Source: Portulaca oleracea (lineage: Eukaryota; Streptophyta; Magnoliopsida; Caryophyllales; Portulacaceae). Taken from it: DNA of 64,000 nt. Position numbers and translations under genes: made by a program. Numbering within the stretch: the stretch's first letter is position 1; every line of letters starts with the position of its first letter. The notes under the pieces are model-generated. The model ran no database searches. It had not been told where the DNA came from and saw only the letters and a list, made by a program, of their open reading frames with translations. The stretch spans positions 31,812,644-31,876,643 of the forward strand of contig CM055875.1 in assembly GCA_029582165.1 (NCBI GenBank), written 5' to 3'. This document shows positions 21,401 to 31,396 of this stretch, piece by piece.

Positions 21401-22402
21401 CCTTCTCCTTGCCTTTAGCAACCTTCTCCTTGCCTTTATCAACCTTCTCTGAAGACCTACCAACTGAAATGTCATTCACATGCTCCTCAACATTCTGTCC
21501 CAAATCATGGTCATCAGCATGGGCAGAGGGTTCAATGACTGGCTCTTCAACTTCATGGTCATCAACATTCTGTCCCAAAGCATGGTCAGGCTGGTTGGAT
21601 GCTTGCATCTCAGGGTCATCCACTTGGGATTGTTGGGTGGCTGGTTCATTGAAAGGCTCATCCATTTGGGAATGTTGGGTGATTGGTTCAATGAAAGGCT
21701 CATCCATTTGGGAATGTTGGGTGATTGGTTCATTGAATGGGTCATCCACTTGGGAAGATGGCTAGGTGCTTGGTTGCATCTCAATGTCATCAACTTGAGT
21801 AGATGCCTGTGTTGTGGGTTGCTCAGCAACAGGATCATCCATTTTTGCAGGGTTGGTTTTGGACTTCACCCTCCTAAAAGGGGATTTGGGAATCACAGTT
21901 TTTACTCTCTTTCCCCCACGACGGCTTGGGCTGCTATGCAATAGAGTTTTTTGGGGAGTCTTGGATGCCCCTCTTTTAAACCTCTTCCTTGATTTCTCAG
22001 AAGGTGATACAGGGGGGGTCCCAAATACCCAACAACATCATCTAATATGGCCTCATCCACTGTGTGCACAACATACACAGTTATCTCCCCATATGTCATT
22101 GCACAGTTTAGCATATCAATGCTCTCATAATGTGTGAAACACTTCCTCAATGATGACTTCAAGTCTAAACCAGGTACGGACTAGTACACAGTTTCTACAT
22201 TAGTGTACCCTTCATCCTTAACAAGCCCTACTATCTCCAAATAACAGAGTTTATCAACATCATAAGCCTCATATCTCACCAAGTCACCCTCATATCTATA
22301 TTCTGTGTCCTCCACAAACTTACCCTCATAGTAAATTGTCAAATTCACCAAATCATACAACATCTTTCTGCATAAGACAAAATCAGGAAACAATGTTACC
22401 AT
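18431..22402 (-). pseudogene. MURA-type Mutator transposase of MULE-1 (broken)
   Basis: Reads on minus from the right terminus. In order: a PB1-like N-terminus (22402-22030; YYEGKFVEDTEYRYEG and ITVYVVHTVDEAI); an acidic repeat region with QHSQMDEPF units (21764-21170); the Mutator DNA-binding region (FKDFEWQVGMTFGTAKRF, about 20910); and the catalytic core, with CIDGAFLKTFLGGCLLAAIG near 20280 and VIISDEHR at the end of that exon. After an intron (about 19866-20100) come HRRCARHKYANWKK and NNMAETFNAY. A SWIM zinc finger (CTCREWDLTGIPCCHAI, about 19300), a zinc knuckle (CSICNSQGHTKRKC, about 19000) and a Gly/Arg-rich tail (18883-18450) complete the set. Breaks: stop at 22181-22183; frame change at the C7 run 22013-22020; stop at 21762-21764; shifts near 21170 and 19100; stops near 21033 and 19459. 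Nearly complete in content but not translatable. Confidence 0.9.
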
Positions 22403-22902
22403 TTTGTTCAGTTTTAAACCCCCAAATTCGAACTTTCAAGTAACCCTAACTTTAAATGGTAAAATTCCCCACTAGATTCCCTACCCAGAAACCCTAAACT
22501 GTAAAAAATGACTTTTTACTCCAAAAAAAAAGAATTTTTGGGCCTATCAAAGCTAGGGTTTTGGTCGACATTGTCATCATTTCAAGGAAGAAAACAACTA
22601 ACCTCTGCTTTTGCTTTTACCGTTGCACAGTGTCGATCGAGGCTTGCTGTGAGTACTGGAGACGTCTGCAGCAGCAGTAGTTGATGGAGATTTGCAAGCA
22701 CTTCTCACAAAACCCTTCCCCAAACCCAGAATTGTTCTTCGCAGATGTTAGAGAGAGAATAGACGATGAAGATGATGGATGAATATTACAGTAGTTGAGG
22801 GGCTTTTTTTTTCAAAACAAAAATTAAAAAAAATAAACCTAACGTACAGTTGGTCTGGAGGGAAATTAGAAGGCTGAGGTGGCTTTTTTTTTTGGTCAAT
22901 TG
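22403..22902 (-). promoter_or_regulatory. Transposase-side leader of MULE-1
   Basis: Between the transposase start and the right terminal repeat. It holds short frames only and presumably the 5' UTR; the promoter is expected inside the terminal repeat, as in MuDR. No clear TATA box identified. Confidence 0.4.
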
Positions 22903-23105
22903 CTGACCTGGCAACGCAAGAGAACAAAGACCACGTGCCTGGCCTGCCAACACAGCTTTCCGGCGAGTCAAAAATTCACTAACTCGGTGGCGTGTTACTG
23001 TATCCAACAGGGGGTCAAAGTTCGTATTATTAAGAATCAAATCGAAAGTTCGTATTATTAAGTCTTATATGGCCTAAAGTTCGTATTATTAGAATCCAAT
23101 TACCC
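22903..23105 (-). repeat. MULE-1 right terminal inverted repeat
   Basis: Inverse of 15109-15310, differing by a few substitutions and small indels (for example CTTGCGTTGCC is preceded by different bases). Followed directly by the TTGTTGTAA duplication. Confidence 0.92.
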
Positions 23106-23114
23106 TTGTTGTAA

Positions 23115-25922
23115 AGTAGTAGATATTTAGGCTACTTAACCCATCTCTAATAACAAGGTCCACTAGATATATAATTATATCTTTACCATGGCCTTAATAA
23201 GAATATCCTCACCATAATATGAATAAACCATCATATTATTTTGGATATAATCACACTATACCATGTGTAAACTTGATATGGATCCTCTTATATGCTTATC
23301 ATCCAAAGAACCATGGATACAAACTTGTGAATAAAATAACCTCATACTTGACAAACCACTTATGGAAATCGAATTTCCAACTTATACGTAATTAAATCAT
23401 TACATCTCAATCCTTTGCTACATACTTGAACTTATAACTTTAACTCATTGAATAATCAATGGTTCATAATCATGAATGATTCTATTGTAGAGTATACTAC
23501 CAAGTATATGATTAAACCATCACATTACCTTGGTTGTATTCTCTCCTTTTATATTTAAGCTCACTCTTCAAAGCATATAGCTATGAAGACTTAAACATAA
23601 ATATATAATACTTAAACTTTGTCATTCCCAAATCCATTGATATATATCATCATGAATTTAGTATGATTAAATGTACAAAATTATACACTTCTTATGTAGC
23701 AAATAAGCTTGATATATGCATACTCAACTTATGCAAACAACATAGACCATTCTCAATCATGATTATCCGGAAACCTCATAAATTAAACTTTATGAACTTG
23801 TAAAACCTCAAAGAATAACCATTTCCATAATCATGAATTATAGTCTATCACAAGTATGCATAATTCCTTATGAAAACTTCCTTATATCCTACCACATGCT
23901 CTTATAAACTTGAAAAATTTAACAAGGACAAACATGTATTCAACTTATATTTATGAATACACTAAAACACATGAATAATCATGTTCAATCTTATACTTAT
24001 CTAATCATGTTTGATGCTTTATATGCCATTACTCATTGAATACATATATGCAAACATACACATATAGGCACATAAACCATACAAAAGTATGAAATCTTCT
24101 CATATATCTTATGCAATCCATTCACTTATTTCATAAAGAAATTGATCTTATAGTGAAATTGCATAAATCTTAATAAACTCTTATCATATTAGAATATGAT
24201 TAAATAACATGAGAAGCAAACATCAATCAAACATGTAGATAAACTGATGTCCTTGTCACTCATGAATAACTTGCATTACCTAAGAACATAGTTGCAAGTA
24301 CATGACTTACAACTACTTAAATTAACATGTAGTAAAATAGGTCATACTTAAGCTTACTAGCATGATCAATCTTATAAACATAATATTAAGTGAATAAAAC
24401 TCCACTCATATTTCCTTGTCAAGAATAAAGCATGTTCTTGTCTACTTATATTTCCATGAATAAAAGGAAATTAACAACTTATGATTCTACATACTCATAT
24501 AATCACATAAATCAATTTTGCACTTAGAAAAATCAAGCAAAATTGTCTTAAACACTTATAGGATCAAGTGAATATTCTTAACTTATCATGCCATAAACAA
24601 CATAGAGTCAAATACTTATTTTAATCAAACAAACCAAAACTTAAGTCCTCTTGGCATGCTTGAATAAATCATAAAACTCTACAAACATTCGTAAACATGA
24701 ATCACATGACAAGATACTTGTAAATATGCATGAAAGTCAATACTTAAATAAATTTCATACTTGACTTGAACTTAGTACAAAACTTAACAAAACATATGAA
24801 ATTTCCTTTGCATAATTAGCTAAGAAAATTAGCCAAATTATCTTGTAGGTTCAATTTGTTAGAAATAATCATGAGTCTTTACTTATGCAATATTCTTATA
24901 ATTATGCAATATCTTATAAGCATAGAAAGCTTTCTTACATATTATGAATTCACAAACTTGAATCCATATTATGTATAATTAATAATATTTTGAAATAGCC
25001 TAGACAACTTGTATATATGTACCTTATATTTATACATACCATTAATCATATAAACATGATTAATCCTTTGTCTTTCTTATTAACTTGTGTACTCTTATAT
25101 TTCCAATATCTAGGAAATTATATTAGCCATTTATAAACTTGTACAAACTAAATTACATATGATTGCTCATATCTTATATGGCTTCTTGTACACAAACTTG
25201 CTATTTCATCTTAATAACCACTTAATGTTGCCAATACTTTATCAACATATATAATCACATATATCTACTTGTAAAATAACAATAACTTATTATGCTTTTC
25301 TTATTACAATACTTATAAGCATAATAAAAATATACTCATGATAATAATTAGAAATTTGAACCTTAATGCACACATAACTTATAGTGGATTTCTCAAAACT
25401 TGAATCAATAAACAAGCCACTTGTATGCATTTAAATAATTCTCATAAAAATTATACTCATATGCAAAGCTTATCTTAATAACATATTCATATTTGACTTT
25501 CAATTGCATAAACTTATTCCAATAAACAAGAATAGAATCATAAACTTGAGATAACCAAATAGAATTTTATGGGAACTTATAACTTATAAATTAAAAACCT
25601 AATACTTTTGCCAATACTTATATTCTATTTTCATGTTTCAAACTTAATCATAAAATTAACTTAAAAATCATGCTATTAAACAATACTTGAACAACAATAG
25701 GTAAAACTTTAATCATGAAAACACTCATACCTATTACTTATAAACATGGAACAAATTTCCAAACATGATATTAATAAAAGGTCTAATCAACTTGTACTCA
25801 TCCTCCATATTAATATAAAAAACAATAGGCGGAATAAACTTGATGATACTTGAACATGTGAATAAACATGGAAAAATTCAGCTTATAAGAAGCAAAATAT
25901 AATCTTGCTACAATGAACTTCT
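23115..25922 (-). other. AT-rich noncoding interior of the LTR element
   Basis: Nearly 2.8 kb with no ORF worth naming on either strand and very low GC. Short words such as AAACTTG, CTTAT and AATCATG recur in variable order. There is no clear period, so this is word-level repetition rather than a minisatellite. Confidence 0.6.
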
Positions 25923-26440
25923 AGGGTTTTTGCTTTTTGGACCCTGTATTTTGGGGGTATTTACAATCTGGACCCCCATGCTTCAAAGTTTACAATTTGG
26001 ACCCTATACAATATGGACCCAAAAAATTTAGCCCAAAGTTAAGTTTGACTCCGGTGAAGACCAAAATTTTGCATAAACTGACCGATTTACCCTTATTTCA
26101 TTTATTCATTTATTTTGAATTTCCTTTGAAATTGACTTTACTGAAGACTTCAATTTCACAACCCATACGCATATCCCACCCTTAGTGACTATTCAACTTC
26201 AAACTCCCAGAAAACCGAATAAATGAAAGGTAAATTTGGAAGTTCAGAAATAATTAAGGGGCAACTTTGGAAGGAAAAATCAGTCAAACTACAATAAGGG
26301 CCTCTTTTGGCCGGACCCCTCTAATTATGTCCAAATTGTTGCCGGAAACAAAGTATAGGGTCCAAATTGTAAACTTTGAAACATGGAGGTCCAGATTGTA
26401 AATACCCCCAAAATACAGGGTCCAAAAAGCCAAAAACCCT
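25923..26440. mobile_element. MITE with terminal inverted repeats of about 90 bp
   Basis: The left arm starts AGGGTTTTTGCTTTTTGGAC; the right arm is its inverse, ending CAAAAACCCT. The arms include GGACCCTGTATTTTGGGGG and TACAATTTGGACCCTATAC. Flanks GAACTTCT and GAATTTCC agree at 6 of 8 positions, suggesting a decayed target duplication. Non-coding; superfamily uncertain (MULE- or hAT-derived). Confidence 0.8.
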
Positions 26441-26866
26441 GAATTTCCACATTAAACACCTTAAAAACTTGTAACTTAAAACATCCAACAAAGGAATCCT
26501 TTTAATGAAAAAAATCACATCCTTATTACTGGTATGAAACTTCCATGTAACTTAATATCATAGCCAACTTAAAGCATATGGCTAAATAAACTTGTAACTT
26601 ATGTAGGTGTTCAATGGTGCACTTAATAATATATAAATAAATAAATAAATATTTATTTATTTTGACTTTTTCTTTGCACCATCTTACAACAACTACTTTA
26701 TCATGGAATTTCAATACACTTATCCTTGATGGCAATTCTTATAAACCAATAAAACATGTCAAAGGTAATAAAACATATTCATTGGTATTAACTTGATAAT
26801 ATTAAGAGGCAACTTAAACATGGTCAATGGACATGCATATAACCCCCAAATAAACAACAACTTAAT
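26441..26866 (-). other. Noncoding interior of the LTR element, between MITE and hAT
   Basis: AT-rich, with an ATAA/TTTA microsatellite at about 26633-26662. No gene seen. Confidence 0.5.
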
Positions 26867-26874
26867 TACCTTTG

Positions 26875-29800
26875 CAGGGGCGGAGCCAGGAATTTTTTAT
26901 AGTGGGGGCCAAGTTTAAAATTTACGTCATATAAAATAAATACTAAAATTTTATATAGTCATGTATTCCAATAAATTAATAAATAACCACATAATATGAT
27001 TAACCAACGTAATTGATGATGGAAAACATACATTAAATTAAAGGAGCTCTTCATCTGCTTGGCGTTCATCGGTTCATGGAGCTACACAGTTGTTGCATCC
27101 TTCAAAACAAATAATAATATATTAAAACACATGCAAATAATAAAAAAGTTCATTGAAGATACCTCATCACTTCAATCTTGCCCGCCTATTTTTAATGTCA
27201 TCAAAATCATCTATTACCTTATCCACTGAGAATGTCTTGGCAATTTCCTTCTCGATATAAACAATCATATAATTTCTAAGGAAACCATCTTCCATTTTGT
27301 TACGAAGAATTGTCTTGATGATTTTCATAGCAGAAAAAGCTCTCTCTGTAGTTGCAGTTGAAACGGGAAGGGTCATAACCAAACGTAGTGCTCTATCAAC
27401 CAAAGAGTACTCTTTTGAATTTTCAGTCTCAGCAAGCACTCTACATAAATCAGCAATCGTGCTTAAATTTTGAAACTTTGGATGAGTGGGGATATTTCGC
27501 TGATAATGCTTCAATTCTTACTTCAAACGGATTTGTTCTTGCTCTGAAAAATCACCCGGATAATATTTTTCAACAAGACTGCATATGGCATCGCTTTTGA
27601 AAGAACGATAGCCATCCTTAGGATTTAGAGTTGCACTCAAGATCAACAACTCTGTTGTTCGTTCACTAAACCTGCTATTTAGCTCTTTCAATTGTTGATC
27701 CACAGTTGCAGTAAATATTTCCATTCGAAAATGGTGCTCTACTGTCACAGTATGCTTTTGCTTGCCTTGTACACGTAATGACCGAAGAACATCAACATAT
27801 GGACCATTCATGTCAGGCAAGAAACATCATATCGCTCACAAAATAGCTTCACCGATTTTACTAAATCTTCCCATCCATCATCTCTCAACTCCTGAATTAA
27901 TTGCTTGGTACTTGAAACAAGGATCATAGCATTTACAATATCTTGTTCTTTCTTCTGTAAAGCTTGGCAAAGTGCTTCTGTGATACCCATAATCTCTTTT
28001 ACTACATGTAAAATAAACACAAAATCAAATGACATTAAGTGCTTAAGGGCACTTTTTGCATCTCCTCGATGAGCAAATGAAGATCCTTGAATAGCTGTGT
28101 TACCAACAACAGAACAAATAGGACCATATAGTCTAATCAAATTGCATAATGATTTGAAATGTGAACCCCATCTAGTGTCTCTAGGACATTGCAAAGTACC
28201 AATTTGATTAAGGCCCACTCCAGTATCAAGGCCACCAAATGCAATCAAATGTGCTAACTCTTCCTTCTGGCTTTCTTGTAACTCATCATGACGTTTGACC
28301 GAGTTAGTAACAATATTGACAATGAAGAGTAAGTTCTGAAAAAAGTATGAACTTCTGGAACTTCTCTTGCTGCAGCAACAAGTGCTAATTGAAATTGATG
28401 GGCTAAACAATGTACATAATATGCATAAGGGCAATCTTTAAGGAACAATGCTTGCAATCCATTCCATTCCCCACGCATATTACTAGCCCCATCATACCCT
28501 TGTCCTCTAAGATTTGTAATGTTAAGATTGTGATTTGACAAAACTTCACAAATCTTATTCTTGAGAGTCAATGAAGTTGTATCTTTGACATGTACTAAGT
28601 CCAAGAACCTTTCTCGTACATACCCATTTCTGTCAACAAACCTCACAACTATAGCCATTTGTTCCCTTTTCGCAACATCCCTAGATTCATCCACTATCAA
28701 GCAGAACTTAGAATTTCCAATTTCATCACGTATTGCAATCTGGACATTCATAGCAAAGACATGTAGGATCTCTTTCTGAATTTCAGGAGATGTATACTTG
28801 GCATTTTTTGGAGCATTTTTGAAAACGGACCTCACTTCGTCATTATATGAACACAACAATTTCATCAACTCAAGAAAATTCCCTTGATTTTCTGAATCGA
28901 AGCTTTCGTCATGTCCCCTAAATGCACAAGTTTGAAAAGTCAACCATCGAATGACATCAATTGATGTTTTCACCTGCAACCTATTGCTCAATACTTCTTC
29001 TGCAATTTGTTTCTCAACAACACTTTCAATATGGCATGATTTATTCTTCAAATTATTCAAACAACTTACTGCAAAATTATGAGCTGAATTCGAACATTTT
29101 CCAATATGAGCAAGGAAAGCACAATCTTTTCCACTCACCTTTCGCCAATTTCGGAAGCCTTTAACAGTAAATGTATCAGATCCTCTTTTCCCAGTGGGCT
29201 TCTTTGCAAAGAGAAAACATGGAAAACAATAAGCAGCCTTTGTTTCGGGAGAATATTCTAGCCAGGTATACTTTTCGAACCAATGATAATTAAATCGACG
29301 AGGATGACTTTCTGAACCAGTCGCTTCATACTCATCTTGATAAGGCTGAAAAGGTCCATACTTCATATATGCCATTCGTTTTTCATCCCGTTCATTTATA
29401 GGATAACTATCAATTGGTTTCATGGCTTTGGATCACGCACCAAAGAATTTACATCTGAAACTTCAGGTTCAATTCTAGGAGTCTTACGGGAAGGTTGTGG
29501 TTGTTCACTATCCAAATTAGGTTGATCTTCGTTTAAATTTGCATCCACCTCATCAGTTTGTGTATTATCTTCAAGAACAACATTCTTCGCTTTTTTCTTA
29601 AAAAAAGAATCAATTGTTCTTTTTGACATGATCTTATTGACCTATAAAGTTATAAAATACAAATTATATTAACTATTCAAATTATGATCAATTTAAACAC
29701 TTAAAAATTAAATAGATAAAATACCCATTCAATAATTATATTTTTATTACACACAAAAATTAATAACTTAAATAAAGTTCACAAATTAAATAAACATACT

Positions 29801-30280
29801 ATTATTCCTAAATTGAACTATACAAAAACTTTCATAAATTTAAGTGAACAATGTAAAATAATAAACAAATAAATAATTTTTAAAAGCTTAATAATTCATA
29901 TGAGTCAATGAGTGAAAAGTAAAGGCTGTAAAGTGTAAAGCACTAAAGCAGTAAAGCAAATATGCATCATACCTTTTGAAGAGTGATGGTCTGAGTCGTT
30001 TGACGGCTGATGGTGAATTAATTCAACTGATCAGTCTGATAATCTGAACCCTCTGGCCTCTCCGAGTCTGCGTCACTGCCGTATGTGCCTCTGGCCTTCT
30101 GCGTCAAATCAATCTCTCTATCTGTCCCTTCAACTTACTGATTTTTTTTAATTGGAGGAGAGATGGTATTAACCTAATTAGATATTAAATTTAATGGGCC
30201 CAAAACAATAAAACTATTCTGTTTTTTTTTAATTCATGGGGGGCCCTGGCCCACACTAACCCCCCCTCCCTACGCCCATG
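26875..30280. mobile_element. hAT transposon with 8-bp target duplication
   Basis: Ends CAGGGGCGGAGCCAGG (left) and, read inward from the right, CATGGGCGTAGGGAGG: imperfect terminal inverted repeats extended by shared TAGTG.GGGCCA phrases. A perfect 8-bp duplication TACCTTTG lies at 26867-26874 and 30281-30288. It carries one minus-strand transposase, now broken, with AT-rich flanks. It is inserted in the noncoding LTR element. Confidence 0.93.
27167..29629 (-). pseudogene. hAT transposase, TTF-zinc-finger / hAT-dimerisation type (broken)
   Basis: Starts MSKRTIDSFFKKK at 29629. Domains in order: a basic/acidic N-terminus; a TTF-type zinc finger (WLEYSPETKAAYCFPCFLF, near 29270); a DUF4371-like region and catalytic core (KFCLIVDESRDVAKREQMAI; YDGASNMRGEWNG; YYVHCLAHQFQLAL); and a C-terminal hAT dimerisation domain (RLVMTLPVSTATTERAFSAM, LRNKMEDGFLRN). 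The RNase-H-like Asp in LIVDES and the CPRDTRWGSH motif are present. Damage: a frame change near 29420 (between RDPKP and KPIDSYPINERDE), one at the T6 run near 28340, one near 27822, and a TAA at 27515-27517. The content is otherwise full length, so the copy is recent or was intact until recently. It resembles the zinc-finger MYM-type 1-like hAT family common in plants. Confidence 0.9.
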
Positions 30281-30288
30281 TACCTTTG

Positions 30289-30630
30289 ACCTCCTTGTAA
30301 ATGACTTGTTGTTACCTTGCCCTTAATCCATGTAAACATCATTGCATAATCGAGCAACAATTCTCATCATAAACATCAAGATTTTGTACTTGTATTGCCA
30401 CACTTATGTATCAATTTCTCATCTATACAAAAACACATATAGATGAACAAATGATTAATAAACTTTTAATCATTAAACTTACTCAATAAAACTTGATTAA
30501 CTTGTATGAAAAATTGATACTAATAAACTTGTAAAATATAAATTACTTATCTTTGTATAATCCCTCTTGAATCTTGGATGTCCAACTCTTAGCCTCCTCC
30601 AATCTTGTCTCGTAAAATAGTTCTTAAGAA
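30289..30630 (-). other. Leader of the noncoding LTR element next to its 5' LTR
   Basis: Noncoding. A canonical primer-binding site (TGG adjacent to the LTR) is not visible, which is odd for an element that evidently transposed. Confidence 0.45.
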
Positions 30631-31391
30631 TGTTGGGAGAATGATGTTTGACCGGCTTGAATCTTCATCATCTTCACTTGGCTTGACTTCTTGATCTTCT
30701 TACGGTATGTATGACAAGATGGAGATATGACTTAATAACCAAATGGTTAACTTGTTTGGATATTGCTAAGAGTCATGGACAAATACATTTTCCTTAAGAA
30801 CTATTTACTATACCGTAAATGTTCCGAGAGATAAAACTTAGCTCTTGTTGCACTCAAGACATAGGTTTCTCACTTGATTCTCTCAAGTATAGCTGCAGTC
30901 TATATTTGAGAGGATGTGATTATAGAATAGAATAGATGCTTGTGATTCTCTCAAATGGCTTGGGAAAGTCTCCTATTTATAGGAGACTTCCACACCTAAT
31001 CCAACCCTAATTACACCCATTGGTCAAAGGCATAATTAAGGTCCTTAATGATGGATAATGACCTTGACTTGGTCAACTAATATAGCTGTTGGAATACATA
31101 TAATATCGGACTTAATATTGATATCATACACTTAATACATAAGATTATATAGCTGTTAGCCATTAAAACAGATTCTGGGTTCCAACACGGTCCGTATTGT
31201 CTCAACACGACCCGTGTTGAGCCCATGATCGTTTTATCTTACTTTCTGGAAGCCAACACGACCCGTGTTGGTTCCAGTTTCACCCGTGTTGATCATATTC
31301 TTGATGATTTACTTATAAATGATCCTTATACTTGTTCCACACGATTCCTTATGCTATATAAAATTCTTATACTCTTGAAATATTTCCAACA
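30631..31391 (-). repeat. Right LTR (5' LTR) of the noncoding LTR element
   Basis: 761 bp, very similar to 13781-14524. It retains the TATA-like CTATAAATAG (about 30979-30993, within a GTCTCCTAT/ATAGGAGAC palindrome) that is deleted in the left LTR. It carries one fewer AACACG dyad: the first two units of the left LTR are fused into one with a CGTATTG arm near 31182-31200. Confidence 0.9.
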
Positions 31392-31396
31392 CAACT

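Larger units (their letters stand above)
15109..23105. mobile_element. MULE-1: Mutator-like element with transposase and a GRF zinc-finger partner
   Basis: Begins GGGTAATTGGATT and ends with its inverse. Terminal inverted repeats are about 200 bp (15109-15310 and 22903-23105). A perfect 9-bp target duplication, TTGTTGTAA, lies at 15100-15108 and 23106-23114. Inside, a GRF zinc-finger gene reads inward from the left terminus and a MURA-type transposase reads inward from the right, the convergent layout of maize MuDR. Both are now broken. The interior also carries an element-specific AT-rich word (GTTCATATTATTGAAA) and an LTR-like insertion at about 16241-17555. Confidence 0.92.
13781..31391 (-). 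mobile_element. LTR retrotransposon without coding capacity, minus strand, three nested insertions
   Basis: TGTTGGGAGA at 13781 and TTCCAACA at 31391 bound the element, with a perfect 5-bp duplication CAACT at 13776-13780 and 31392-31396. Left LTR 13781-14524, right LTR 30631-31391. A GGGGGAT polypurine tract beside the left LTR shows minus orientation. Removing MULE-1, the hAT and the MITE leaves an interior of about 4 kb, extremely AT-rich, with no gag or pol frame. It is therefore a large non-autonomous (LARD-like) element. No standard primer site was found beside the right LTR: the minus strand there reads TTCTTAAGAACTATTTTACG. Confidence 0.9.

Noticed and set aside
21409..21944. Plus-strand frames with MGSSIWECWVIGS-like repeats
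   Set aside because: They mirror the minus-strand QHSQMDEPF repeat of the transposase and have no domain.
23115..25922. Hidden satellite or centromere-like array
   Set aside because: Words recur but without a fixed period, and LTR boundaries explain the segment as retroelement interior.
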